Notes: generated by a model from the sequence alone, not told the origin. 37,642 nucleotides of DNA from Butyrivibrio sp. AE3009 (GCF_000420845.1 NZ_ATVS01000035.1:1-37642), one strand, 5' to 3'; counted from the first letter of the stretch, positions 1 through 8,979 are shown. Numbers and translations are program-made.

Positions 1-1
1 A

Positions 2-190
2 ATCCTGATGGTAATAGACAATCTTAGGGAGTTCATCGACTTTGAACTTTTGATATTTGGGAGAATGAGAATCATCGAAAGCCCACTGCTTTAGAGGTAT
101 ATATCTGCAGATGAAATTAATCAGCCAGCAGTTTTGCTGATAGAGTTGTTGAATGATTTGAAGTAAATAAAGTATAATGTTCACGAGCAT
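2..190 (-). CDS. N-terminal fragment of a probable transposase (runs off left edge)
   Basis: Reading leftwards from the ATG at 190 gives 63 uninterrupted codons up to the window edge, starting MLVNIILYLLQIIQQLY and continuing with an aromatic, basic stretch that contains WAFDDSHSPKYQKF. An AGGAGA ribosome binding site lies 4-5 bases before the ATG. The composition and start resemble DDE transposases of Firmicutes insertion sequences, but no catalytic residue is inside the window, so the family cannot be named. The following 155 bp would be the element's end region. Confidence 0.45.
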   Translation of the reverse strand, partial: MLVNIILYLLQIIQQLYQQNCWLINFICRYIPLKQWAFDDSHSPKYQKFKVDELPKIVYYHQD

Positions 191-238
191 TGTCTCCTGG
201 TTATTTTGTGAGTTTGGTCGCTGACATTATACCAAAAA

Positions 239-271
239 GGGAGGTCAATGCTCTTTTTATTTTGAACTCCC
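239..271. terminator. Hairpin near transposase 5' end
   Basis: Arms GGGAGGTCAA (239-248) and TTGAACTCCC (262-271) pair with one mismatch around a T-rich loop. It lies between the putative transposase start and the next gene, so it could be an insertion-sequence end structure or block read-through into the element. No clear T tract follows. Confidence 0.35.
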
Positions 272-300
272 GATAAATCAAGGTTTTAGAACTAAAAAAC

Positions 301-327
301 GGGTAGTTAATTTGACACTACCCTTTT
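301..327 (+). terminator. Small hairpin with T4 before the membrane-protein gene
   Basis: GGGTAGT (301-307) pairs perfectly with ACTACCC (317-323) and TTTT follows. It ends just before the AGGAGG of the next gene. It could be a weak terminator for transcription entering from the left or a leader attenuator. Only the structure is visible. Confidence 0.35.
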
Positions 328-345
328 CCATAGGAGGGCAATATT

Positions 346-714
346 ATGACAAAAAGAAATGTTGGATGGGTACTGGTAATCATCGGATTATTCATGCTGT
401 TCAAGATGGTGAGGGTTTCATCATTTGGTTTCTACCGTATCGGCAGGGTGAGCACATCTGCGATTGTACTGATACTTCTAATCCTTTCAGCGATAGCAGT
501 AGTAGTTAACAAAAACAAGTTTACGGTTGGATGCCTCGTAATGTCACTGATCCTTTTGGTAGCAGCACTGGTACTTGGAACGGAACTCTATTTTGCATAT
601 TCATCACTTACAGATGTGCTTTTGGTATTTGTTCCCGTTGTAATCGGCGCAGGACTCATTATCAAGAGCGCATTTGAAAGACATGGCAAAAAGAAAACTG
701 AACTTGAGTACTAA
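346..714 (+). CDS. Small integral membrane protein, unknown function
   Basis: 122 residues. Four hydrophobic segments are visible, at about 8-22, 36-55, 58-79 and 86-105, with a charged C-terminal tail (ERHGKKKTELEY). A clear TAGGAGGG site precedes the ATG by about 8 bases. The layout resembles small transmembrane modules found near LiaF/DUF5668-type proteins, but no diagnostic motif is present and I do not assign a family. It appears monocistronic, ending in a strong terminator at 749-790. Its overlapping reading frame on the same strand is a shadow. Confidence 0.75.
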   Translation: MTKRNVGWVLVIIGLFMLFKMVRVSSFGFYRIGRVSTSAIVLILLILSAIAVVVNKNKFTVGCLVMSLILLVAALVLGTELYFAYSSLTDVLLVFVPVVIGAGLIIKSAFERHGKKKTELEY

Positions 715-748
715 AACATTTTATCAATACATATGATCTTGCAACACT

Positions 749-790
749 GAGAAAGCTCGAGAAAATCGGGCTTTCTCTTTTTTTGTTTTT
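749..790 (+). terminator. Rho-independent terminator
   Basis: GAGAAAGC (749-756) and GCTTTCTC (770-777) form a perfect 8-bp stem followed by a long T-rich run. It terminates the small membrane-protein gene. Confidence 0.85.
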
Positions 791-829
791 TCGTTACTAG
801 TATTTACTTTTTGTTGGAGGATCCGTTCG

Positions 830-880
830 ATGACTAATAAATTTAATATAGACAACCTGGAAATCATGTCATTATTTTAA
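830..880 (+). CDS. Possible 16-residue peptide
   Basis: A TTGGAGG site at 814-820 lies 9 bases before an ATG that opens MTNKFNIDNLEIMSLF and then stops. It follows the terminator at 749-790 and converges with the LacI gene. The strong ribosome binding site is the only support. It may be the start of a gene that was lost. Confidence 0.2.
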   Translation: MTNKFNIDNLEIMSLF

Positions 881-890
881 AAAGTGTAGT

Positions 891-1949
891 TTATTTAATC
901 GTATTTCCGGTTGATTCTCTTATTATGATATCTGTTTCTACATATGTTTTTTTGTAAGGAGTATTTGGATTTGCGATCCTGGAAAGCAGAATATCCGCAG
1001 CAATAAAGCCCATGGAGCTTGAATGGATCTTCACCGTGGTAAGACTTGGCTCGATGATGGTGGCTTCGGGCGCATTATCAAATCCGCAGACCGCAACGTC
1101 CTTCGGAACTTTTTTACCAAGCTGCCTAAGTGCCTTTATGGTGCAGATTGCAAGGTAATCGTTGGCACAAAAGAAAACTTCAGGCATTTTCCCAAGCTCG
1201 CTGATCCTTGCTGCGAGATAATCTGTATCTTTGTACGGACTCGAGTCGTCATCAAGAATACAGGATCCGGTGTCGATGCCAATCCCGCTATCTGTCATGG
1301 CTGAAACGTAGGCCTGCCACCTCTCATGGAAGGACTGGCAATGGAATCTGTCACCAACAAATGAGATGTTTCTCTTTCCGCTTTGGATAAATGAACTGAT
1401 CAGGCGGTAGACGCTTGTAACATTCTCCATGTAGAGAGTATCAGCTGCCAATCCGAATTTCTGAAGAACAGGGGTATCTACAAAGAGAATGGGAATATTC
1501 AGGCTGCAGAGGAATTTGCTGTATTTTTCGGAAAAGAGCTCTATACAGAGAATTCCTGCTATATTGTCCATGGAAAAATTAGTTGGGAGGCTTAAGGATT
1601 CAATATCATTATCTTTAATAATGTTGATTGAAAGCTTGTAGCCCAGTGAATCTATTCTGTTCTGAAATGCCTCAAGAAGCTTGGTTCCTGAATGGGATGC
1701 ACCGGGAAAAGAATGAGTGAACAGGGCTATTTCTGTCTTGCCGTCCTTTAATGCTAAGAGCGTACTTGTTGCTGCATCAGCGGTATCAACTAAACTAAAC
1801 TGCTTGTAGCCCATGGCTGTAGCCATCTGACAGATCTTACTCCTGGTTTCCGAAGATACGCTTCCTGAGTTGTTAAGTGCTCTGGAAACAGTATTTCTTG
1901 ACATTCCAAGTGCGTCTGCAATTTCCTGTAATGTTACTCTTTTTCCCAT
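891..1949 (-). CDS. LacI-family transcriptional repressor
   Basis: 352 residues. The N-terminus (about 4-50) is a classic LacI helix-turn-helix (VTLQEIADALGMSRNTVSRALN) with the hinge that follows. Residues about 70-345 form a periplasmic-binding-protein-like sugar sensor with the late motif DVAVCGFDN and a conserved SLTTV segment. It is divergent from the GH32 lipoprotein gene across a 246-bp region that carries repeated operator-like motifs. From this I infer control of the GH32 and repeat-protein pair, and probably of itself. The inducer is not readable from sequence; a fructo-oligosaccharide is the contextual guess. Confidence 0.9.
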   Translation of the reverse strand: MGKRVTLQEIADALGMSRNTVSRALNNSGSVSSETRSKICQMATAMGYKQFSLVDTADAATSTLLALKDGKTEIALFTHSFPGASHSGTKLLEAFQNRIDSLGYKLSINIIKDNDIESLSLPTNFSMDNIAGILCIELFSEKYSKFLCSLNIPILFVDTPVLQKFGLAADTLYMENVTSVYRLISSFIQSGKRNISFVGDRFHCQSFHERWQAYVSAMTDSGIGIDTGSCILDDDSSPYKDTDYLAARISELGKMPEVFFCANDYLAICTIKALRQLGKKVPKDVAVCGFDNAPEATIIEPSLTTVKIHSSSMGFIAADILLSRIANPNTPYKKTYVETDIIIRESTGNTIK

Positions 1950-2017
1950 AATGGATGTCCCCTCAATACTTTCTGAGTCTTTTTATATTCGGTAAATATC
2001 ATAACGCTGCAATAACG

Positions 2018-2142
2018 ATGTGTCAAATGCACCAATTTCTGTATGACAAGTGTGCATAATTCACAAAAAAGAAACCCATAAAACACTGAATTTCACGAAA
2101 ATATGTGTCATATGCACTTTTAGATTGATACAAATGACACAT
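2018..2142. promoter_or_regulatory. Operator-like repeats between lacI-type gene and GH32 gene
   Basis: ATGTGTCAAATGCACC (2018-2033) recurs as ATGTGTCATATGCACT (2103-2118), 14 of 16 identical and 85 bp apart. The second copy sits just upstream of the GH32 -35 box. An inverted half, ATGACACAT (2134-2142), lies between the -35 and -10 boxes, and a reversed version (TATGACAAGTGTGCATA, 2042-2058) lies between them. The spacing is close to eight helical turns, which suits looping by a LacI-family dimer pair. Binding is inferred. Confidence 0.6.
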
Positions 2143-2153
2143 AATGCTATATT
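2125..2153 (+). promoter_or_regulatory. Sigma-A type promoter of the GH32 operon
   Basis: TTGATA (2125-2130), a 17-bp spacer and TATATT (2148-2153). The spacer contains an operator-like half-site, so repressor binding would block polymerase. The GH32 start codon is 43 bases downstream. Confidence 0.65.
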
Positions 2154-2195
2154 GTTTTTGTCAAGTGATAGTGCAAAAGCACTAAGGGAGGAATT

Positions 2196-3734
2196 ATGCA
2201 TAGAATAAAAACATTGCTTTTGATTGGCATTATGACCATCGCCAGTGTTGGATGCTCATCCAAAGCCGCAGAACCGGATTCTGCTTTAGATGAAACAACA
2301 GAGGAAACCGTGCAGTCAGCGGATGAAAAGTATCTGGGAGAGAACATTGAAGATCATATCGTTTTTCCGGCATCAGTGGAGGGACTTGTGGGCGATACAA
2401 TGCCGTTTTACGACGAGGGAAAGTACAATGTCTTTTACCTGGCAGACCAGAGAGACGGTAAGCAGGGATATCACCCTTGGGGGCTGATCCAGACTACAGA
2501 CTTTGCCTCATATGATGACAAGGGAGTTGTTTTGAATTATGGAGACGATGTAGAAGACCAGGACATAGCTCTTGGAACCGGAAGTGTAATAAAGGGAAAT
2601 GACGGTAAGTACCATGCTTTTTATACAGGACATAACGATATGTTTGAGCCAAAAGAAGCAGTGATGCATGCTGTCAGCAGCGATCTTATAAATTGGGAAA
2701 AGATTCCCGAAGATACACTTTATGCAAACGAGAATTATGCACAGAACGACTTCAGGGATCCGTTTGTTTTCTATGTTGAATCAGAAAAGTGCTATTCAAT
2801 GCTTGTTGCAACAAGACAGAACAACATCGGAGTCATTGCAAGATACACTTCAGAGGACTTAAAGAGCTGGGAAGATGCCGGTGTTTTCTTTGAAAATGAT
2901 ATGGGAACCGATTCAAATCTGGAATGCCCGACACTCCTTTCTTATAAAGGAAAGTGGTACTTGTCATTCTCTGATCAGTGGCCTCACAGGCTTGTTCATT
3001 ACAGGATAGCAGACAATTTTGAGGGCCCGTTTGAGATCCCTTCACAGGACATCTTTGACTGCAACGGCTTCTATGCAGGAAGAATGGAGACAGACGGAGA
3101 GAACTTATATGTTGTCGGATGGAACGGAACGAAGAAAAAGCATACAGACAGTGAGGACTACGACTGGGGCGGAAATATGGTCACTCATAAGCTTGTGCAG
3201 CATGAAGATGGAAGCCTCACACCTGTTTTAAACCCTGAGCTTGAAAAGCTTTTATCTAATGAGCTTTCGCTTACACCGGTCAAGATGACTGATTCAGCTT
3301 CTCTTTCGGAGGGCGTTATATCTTTTGCCGGTGAAAAATATGAGATGGCGGGATTTAAGGAACTTCTTGGCAGTTACCTTATTAAGACCACGATCAGGGG
3401 TTTTGATAAAGACGGTATGTTTGGGTTCTGCTTTGATACAAACGAAGAAAATGTCGGAAGCCTGAACATTGTGTTTAACGGCGCCAACAACAGGATTGAG
3501 TTCTACAACGGCAGCAATATTATGGAAAGAACTGCTCAGTCATATGTTGATTTCAATTTAGCAGATAAAAATGAGCTGAATGTTTCACTGCTTGTTGCAG
3601 ACGGCGTTGTGTGCATGTATGTCAACGATGAGATTGCTTTCACAACAAGAATGTACATGTCACAGGGCTCTGATTTTGGGGTGTTTAGTGTTGAATCAAA
3701 GGCAAGTTTTGAAGATTTGAAGGCATTTAAGTAA
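2196..3734 (+). CDS. GH32-type beta-fructosidase-like lipoprotein
   Basis: 512 residues, exported lipoprotein: signal segment then lipobox SVGC with Cys20. The five-bladed propeller signature of family GH32 is present: a GD motif (GDTMPFY, Asp67) in place of the usual NDPNG as nucleophile position, FRDPFVF at 186-192 with Asp188 as the transition-state stabiliser, and LECPTLL with Glu243 as the acid/base. The C-terminal part (about 355-512) is a beta-sandwich as in other GH32 enzymes. Expected role: hydrolysis of beta-fructosides (levan, inulin or oligomers) at the cell surface. GGGAGG precedes the ATG. The gene is followed after 65 bp by the giant repeat protein and is probably co-transcribed with it. 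Substrate linkage cannot be read. Confidence 0.85.
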   Translation: MHRIKTLLLIGIMTIASVGCSSKAAEPDSALDETTEETVQSADEKYLGENIEDHIVFPASVEGLVGDTMPFYDEGKYNVFYLADQRDGKQGYHPWGLIQTTDFASYDDKGVVLNYGDDVEDQDIALGTGSVIKGNDGKYHAFYTGHNDMFEPKEAVMHAVSSDLINWEKIPEDTLYANENYAQNDFRDPFVFYVESEKCYSMLVATRQNNIGVIARYTSEDLKSWEDAGVFFENDMGTDSNLECPTLLSYKGKWYLSFSDQWPHRLVHYRIADNFEGPFEIPSQDIFDCNGFYAGRMETDGENLYVVGWNGTKKKHTDSEDYDWGGNMVTHKLVQHEDGSLTPVLNPELEKLLSNELSLTPVKMTDSASLSEGVISFAGEKYEMAGFKELLGSYLIKTTIRGFDKDGMFGFCFDTNEENVGSLNIVFNGANNRIEFYNGSNIMERTAQSYVDFNLADKNELNVSLLVADGVVCMYVNDEIAFTTRMYMSQGSDFGVFSVESKASFEDLKAFK

Positions 3735-3799
3735 GGAAAGATAGTTGTCTTTTGGGAGAAGGCTTAGGAAGCAGATATCGTTTATAGGAGTGGAATGTT

Positions 3800-6700
3800 A
3801 TGGGGTTAGATTTAAAAAAAGTAGTGGCAGTTGCATCAAAATATAAAGTTGCACTCGGGGGAATGCTCGCGATCGTTGCAACCTGCACAGGAACTATGGC
3901 ATGCGGAATTAATGAAGAAGCGCTTCAGCAGTCAGCTATAGTAACAATCGAGGATGAGATTGTTGCTCTTGCGAGTTCATGGCCTTCATCTTTTATTTCG
4001 CATGACTATATCGAACCGGAATTTGTTGATGATGAAAACCGCACCAATAATGCTTTTAACGTTGCAGATTTTGGAGAGCAGGGAAATAACGGATGGTTTT
4101 ACAGATATGGATCATCACAGGACCCGGCAAGGTCTAAGAGACTTGAATCCTATGATGGAGAGAGATACTTTCAGCCCGGACAAAAGGGATTAGAGATAAA
4201 GTCCAATTTTATTCATACCGCGGAGGAAGTCGCATCAATACTGGAGTGGCGAGCTGCAAAGGGCGGAGATATAAATATTGACCTTGCATATGTCAAAAAC
4301 GTAAATAATGATAAAAATCCCATGTATCCTGATGGCGTAACACTGTATGTTTACAAGGGGGATGAACCTATCGGAAGATACAAGGTCGATGCAAAGACAG
4401 ACAAGGAAGAAGTTGTAGAAGAGTCCTTAAAAGATATACATGTCGATGAGCTGGAAAGCCTGTACTTTGTTGTGGATCCGAACATGAACAACGCTTACGA
4501 CGGTGGTTCATTATATGTTGCCATTTCCGATGTAAATGCCGGCGGTCCTACAGCGAAAAAGGATACAGACAGAATTGATAATAATGCTTATTCCATTGAT
4601 GATTTCGGCCATCAGGGGCATAACGGCTGGACTTATATGTGCGGAAAAAGCGTTTCACAGGCGAGACTTGTATCAACAGAAAAGAACGGAGAGTACATGA
4701 ATTCTACATCTCCAAATCTTTCAATCAGCCAGTTCTTTATTCATCCATCAATAAATGATGAGGCAATGCTATGCTGGCAGCCTGCAGTCGATGGTGCCGT
4801 TGAAATAAGAGGAACTTACACCAAGTTTGAGCAAAACGACGGAAATCCTGACTGGCCGGATGGTGTAACTGTCTCTGTCTACAGGAACAGAGAAAAGCTT
4901 TTTTCCCAAAAAGTTGCAGCACCAAAGAAGGGCAAGAATGAGATTTCTTTCAGGGAAAAGAATGTAAGCGTAAGCACGTCAGACAGATTATACTTTGTGG
5001 TTGATGCAGGAGGAAATGCGTCTTACGATGGCGGCGCATTCGATATTGCAATCCTTGACAGGACCGGTGCAACAACCGAAAAAGACGTTGTTATTGCCGG
5101 AGATGATACAAGAGAAAACTACGCAGACGTTAAATATGACTTTGGCAAACAGGGAGAAAACGGCTGGTTCTACCAGGAAGGTTATGGAGATGACCCAAAT
5201 GATGTATGCAATATGCGCATCTTTGACGAAAAGGAGTACAGATATTTTGACAGCAGCTACCTGGAGATAAAGAACGATTTTGTAAGTCCCGGAAAAGGGA
5301 AATCTGCTGTGATCAAATGGAAGGTCGCAAAAACAGGAACAATCAGGCTTAATACTTCCTATACCAAGTTTAAGAACGAGGATAAGAATCCAAGCTGGCC
5401 GGACGGAACCAGGGTTACTCTTTATCATAATAATACGGTTCTTGCACAGGAGGAATTTGCGCCGGACACCAAGCAGGAAATATCTAAGCGCATGGATGTT
5501 GAGTCTTTAAAAGTAAAGAAGGATGACTATATTTCCATGGTCATCAATTGTAAGAAAAACAACGCCTATGACGCGGGAAAATACGAGTTTTCCGTTTTTG
5601 ACCTCACCGATGTTACCACAGAAAATGATATATCGATCAACGAATGCGAGACAAGGCAGAACTTTGCTGATGTTAAATATGATTTTGGTGAGCAGGGGAA
5701 AAATGGTTGGTTCTACCAGGAAAGCATAGGAGATGCTCCGTTCGTCGCCTACAATATGCGAAAATACAGCCCTGATGAAGAGCGATACATTGATTCACGC
5801 GATCTGGAGATAAAGAGAGATTTTGTGAATCCCGGAAAGGGCAAGTCCGCAGTTATCAAGTGGAAAGTGGCCCAAAATGGAACGATCAGGATTGATGCTT
5901 CATATACAAAGCTTAAGAACGAGGATAAAAATCCGGATTGGCCGGATGGAACAAGGGTGACACTGTATCATAACGGCACAGTTTTAGTTCAGCAGGATTT
6001 TGATGCTGAACTAGGTGAAATTACCAAAAGACTTGATGTTGCAGGACTTGATGTTGCCAAGGATGACTATATATCAATGGTCATCAATTGTAAGGAAAAC
6101 AATGCCTATGATGCAGGTCTTTATGAGTTTTCCATAAAGGGATTGTCTGCGCTTACGGGACAGACAGAGAGAGACGTTATAAATTGGGATAAAGGCCGTT
6201 CAAACAACGCATCACTCCAGGTTGATTTTGGAAAGCAGAGAGAAAACGGCTGGTGCTTCCAGTCAGGATACTATCAGGATCCATACTTCGCTGTGAACGT
6301 TGAGCGACTTGAGGAAAATGGCGAGAAATACACGACTCTTGACGGAATAGAGATAAAACGTGATTTCATCATGCCTGCTAACAAGGGAAGATCTGCAAAT
6401 GTGAAGTGGGTTGCAGCAAAAAACGGCAAGATTGACATAATGGCATCCTATACAAAACTTCTTAATGAAGATAAAAATCCGGATTGGCCGGACGGCGTGA
6501 CAGTGTATCTTTTCAAGAACAGAGAAGTCCTGAAAAAAGAGGATTTCGCGCCACTTACCGATGAGAAGATCACGAAGGATCTGTCAGTAGAGGATGTTGA
6601 GGTATGTGCCGGAGATTGCATTACTCTTTTGGTAGATGGAAAGGCAAATACCGCTTATGACGGCGGAAACTTCACTTTTGTGATCGAAGATGCAGAGCTT

Positions 6701-8863
6701 AGGACCATGAAGATGGTCAATAACAGCGGGAGGAACTATGCAAATCTTTCTAATGATTTTGGGGAGCAGGGCAGTAACGGTTGGTACTATCTTGAAGGCA
6801 GAAGAATAGACAAAGCAGAGGTTTTGTCAAAGAAGACTGCTGATGGAACAGGGTTTATTTCAAGAAAATTAAGCGGCCTCGAAGTGAAGAAGGACTTTGT
6901 GCAGCCAAGGCTCAATGCCGATGCAATGTACAAATGGGTTGTGGCAGTTGACGGAGAAATAGATATAACCGGTCAGTATGTGAAGTTTGGCCATGAAGAT
7001 CCCAATGCAGACTGGCCTGACGGCGTAACTATCGAGATCTTCAAGAATAACTCCAGACTGTATAACAATGTTTGCAACTGCTCGAAAGGTAAAGGAAACG
7101 ATAATGCAAGAGCTGTAAACATCACAAAACTGCAGGTTAAGAAGGGAGACATCCTTACTTTTGACATAGGCTGCAACAGGAATAATGCCTGGGACGGAGG
7201 AAGGCTTGAAATTGATATTGCTGATACTGAAGGAATCAAGGTTTCAGTAGGCGATGAAGTCAGGACCAACAACACTGTACTCGGTAATCTTGAATCATTC
7301 GAGCAGGGTAAGGACGGATGGTGGTTCCTTGAAGGAAAAGACTTAAACAGTGCAAAAGTCCTTGTATATGCTAATGAGGATAAGACTGCTTTTATTTCTC
7401 CTTCCAATAAGAATCTCGAAATGAAGAAAGACTTTGTTCATCCCGGAGAGAAGAAGGCAGCAATATATCAATGGGTAGTGTACGAAGATGGAAAAATCGA
7501 TGTGCTTGGCGACTATACCAAATTCGGGCAGACTGACGCAAATCCTGATTATCCGGATGGTGTGGGACTTAAGGTGTTCTTAAATGAAGAGCTTCTTGAG
7601 GAAAAAGATATAGCGGTTTTGCAGGGAGATGGTAATGATAACAAGGCAGACTTCATGTTTACTCAGCTTGACGTCAGGAGAGGTGATAAGCTTTCATTTG
7701 TTATTGACGGAAAGAATAATATAGCCTATGACGCAGGTAGATTGTCTGTGAGTGTTTATGCGGCAAAAGAGAAGGCTGAAGATGAAAAGCCGCGGACTAA
7801 CAACACTAATCTCTTTGAATCATTTGGTGAGCAGGGCTCAGATGGTTGGACCTATGGAATGTGCGACTGGGATGGAAAAAACTTTGAAGAGCTTTCCTAT
7901 GATCCTGATAATGAAAGATACTATAATAACGGAAAACCTGAGCTGAAAAGGGATTTTGTAGAGCCCGGAAATGGCAGAAACGCTGCATACAGATGGGAAG
8001 CAGTTAATACAGGTAAAATAAAGGTTTGCGGAAGCTACACCAAGTTTACCAATAATGAAGACCCTGATGCCAACGGCATTTGCATGAGAATTTTCGTAAA
8101 CGGCGAAGAAAAGAAGTGGTTTGGTGGAATTACCCAGGGCAACTTTGATTCTGAAAAAGAGATAACATTCGATGAAGAGTATATCGTTCACGAAGGCGAC
8201 ATCGTAATGTTTGCCGTAGATCCTGACGGAAACGACAGCTACGATGGCGGAAGACTTTCTGTAGTTATCAAAGATGCTGACAAGAACTCAGATGATGAGG
8301 AAAATGGAGATAAGCCCGAACCCGGTGAAGACCCTGTGAATCCCGGAGAAGATGACTCTGATAGCGAAGGCAGGAGCAATAGCACAAGTATTGCCGGCGC
8401 TTTCGGCGAACAGGGCTCAGATGGCTGGCACTACGGAATGTGCGACTGGAACGGCAAGAATTTTACAGAGCTTTCCTATGATTCTGATAATGAAAGATAC
8501 TATAATAGCGGAAAACCTGAGCTTAAAAGGGACTTTGTAGAGCCGGGAAATGGCAGAAATGCAGCTTATCTCTGGATCGCAGCAAACGATGGAAGTATCA
8601 GGATCAGCGGAGAATATGTGAAGTTTCCTAACAGCGAAGATCCTGACGCCAACGGAACCTGTATGAGAATATTCCTTAACGGGGATGAGAAGCTTTGGAT
8701 TGGCGGAGATACGCAGGGCAATTTCAGCTCAGAGATCAAAAAAGATTTTTATCAGGAATATGAAGTGAAAAAGGGTGACGAGATCATATTTGCTGTGGAT
8801 CCTGACGGAAACGACAGCTACGATGGCGGAAGACTATCTGTAAGTATCGAGCCTGTGGAGTAA
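3800..8863 (+). CDS. Giant exported protein with nine tandem beta-sandwich modules
   Basis: 1687 residues. An N-terminal signal with hydrophobic core ends in TMACG (Cys35), which may be a lipobox although the -3 residue is unusual. Then come nine modules starting near residues 79, 256, 435, 616, 797, 975, 1153, 1330 and 1523, about 178 residues each. Each has the order: R/E-xNN, DFGEQGxNGWxY, a DFVxPG segment, KWxxAxxGxI, SYTKFxNEDxNPDWPDG, and finally VVDxxxNxAYDGG. Modules 8-9 diverge (FGEQGSDGWxYGMCDW) and are joined by an acidic Pro-rich linker at about 1495-1522. No catalytic domain or sortase signal is visible. The FGEQG..GWxY opening resembles domains in some bacterial carbohydrate-active proteins, so I infer a multivalent glycan-binding surface protein serving the upstream GH32 enzyme. 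RBS AGGAG precedes the ATG. Confidence 0.8.
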   Translation: MGLDLKKVVAVASKYKVALGGMLAIVATCTGTMACGINEEALQQSAIVTIEDEIVALASSWPSSFISHDYIEPEFVDDENRTNNAFNVADFGEQGNNGWFYRYGSSQDPARSKRLESYDGERYFQPGQKGLEIKSNFIHTAEEVASILEWRAAKGGDINIDLAYVKNVNNDKNPMYPDGVTLYVYKGDEPIGRYKVDAKTDKEEVVEESLKDIHVDELESLYFVVDPNMNNAYDGGSLYVAISDVNAGGPTAKKDTDRIDNNAYSIDDFGHQGHNGWTYMCGKSVSQARLVSTEKNGEYMNSTSPNLSISQFFIHPSINDEAMLCWQPAVDGAVEIRGTYTKFEQNDGNPDWPDGVTVSVYRNREKLFSQKVAAPKKGKNEISFREKNVSVSTSDRLYFVVDAGGNASYDGGAFDIAILDRTGATTEKDVVIAGDDTRENYADVKYDFGKQGENGWFYQEGYGDDPNDVCNMRIFDEKEYRYFDSSYLEIKNDFVSPGKGKSAVIKWKVAKTGTIRLNTSYTKFKNEDKNPSWPDGTRVTLYHNNTVLAQEEFAPDTKQEISKRMDVESLKVKKDDYISMVINCKKNNAYDAGKYEFSVFDLTDVTTENDISINECETRQNFADVKYDFGEQGKNGWFYQESIGDAPFVAYNMRKYSPDEERYIDSRDLEIKRDFVNPGKGKSAVIKWKVAQNGTIRIDASYTKLKNEDKNPDWPDGTRVTLYHNGTVLVQQDFDAELGEITKRLDVAGLDVAKDDYISMVINCKENNAYDAGLYEFSIKGLSALTGQTERDVINWDKGRSNNASLQVDFGKQRENGWCFQSGYYQDPYFAVNVERLEENGEKYTTLDGIEIKRDFIMPANKGRSANVKWVAAKNGKIDIMASYTKLLNEDKNPDWPDGVTVYLFKNREVLKKEDFAPLTDEKITKDLSVEDVEVCAGDCITLLVDGKANTAYDGGNFTFVIEDAELRTMKMVNNSGRNYANLSNDFGEQGSNGWYYLEGRRIDKAEVLSKKTADGTGFISRKLSGLEVKKDFVQPRLNADAMYKWVVAVDGEIDITGQYVKFGHEDPNADWPDGVTIEIFKNNSRLYNNVCNCSKGKGNDNARAVNITKLQVKKGDILTFDIGCNRNNAWDGGRLEIDIADTEGIKVSVGDEVRTNNTVLGNLESFEQGKDGWWFLEGKDLNSAKVLVYANEDKTAFISPSNKNLEMKKDFVHPGEKKAAIYQWVVYEDGKIDVLGDYTKFGQTDANPDYPDGVGLKVFLNEELLEEKDIAVLQGDGNDNKADFMFTQLDVRRGDKLSFVIDGKNNIAYDAGRLSVSVYAAKEKAEDEKPRTNNTNLFESFGEQGSDGWTYGMCDWDGKNFEELSYDPDNERYYNNGKPELKRDFVEPGNGRNAAYRWEAVNTGKIKVCGSYTKFTNNEDPDANGICMRIFVNGEEKKWFGGITQGNFDSEKEITFDEEYIVHEGDIVMFAVDPDGNDSYDGGRLSVVIKDADKNSDDEENGDKPEPGEDPVNPGEDDSDSEGRSNSTSIAGAFGEQGSDGWHYGMCDWNGKNFTELSYDSDNERYYNSGKPELKRDFVEPGNGRNAAYLWIAANDGSIRISGEYVKFPNSEDPDANGTCMRIFLNGDEKLWIGGDTQGNFSSEIKKDFYQEYEVKKGDEIIFAVDPDGNDSYDGGRLSVSIEPVE

Positions 8864-8913
8864 GGAAATGTTGTGATAGCCTCAGCCATCCTTGATACCA
8901 TAAATCACTAAAT

Positions 8914-8926
8914 GGTACCAGGTACC
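8914..8926. repeat. GGTACCAGGTACC palindrome (empty intron-target-like site)
   Basis: The 13-base palindrome GGTACCAGGTACC has one unpaired centre base. The same sequence, cut after GGTACCAGGTA, immediately precedes the group II intron fragment at 16036. A related GGTACCTGGCA precedes the intron at 20594. This copy therefore looks like an uninterrupted version of the intron insertion site. Confidence 0.6.
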
Positions 8927-8949
8927 AAGAACTTTCCATTAATGGTTAT

Positions 8950-8979
8950 GGGGCAGGACATCGTTTGATGTCCTGCCCC
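8950..8979 (+). terminator. Perfect 13-bp hairpin after the giant repeat gene
   Basis: GGGGCAGGACATC (8950-8962) pairs fully with GATGTCCTGCCCC (8967-8979) around GTTT. There is no T tract, so termination efficiency is uncertain. It lies 87 bp after the repeat-protein stop and resembles the GGGCAGAAC hairpin at 33398-33432. Confidence 0.6.

Noticed and set aside
4988..5428. 146-residue minus-strand frame inside the giant repeat gene
   Set aside because: It mirrors the long, clearly coding plus-strand repeat protein and has no ribosome binding site or recognisable domain.
8914..8979. Considered as a riboswitch
   Set aside because: The hairpins are simple palindromes with no conserved aptamer core that I can recognise and they lie at the end of an operon.
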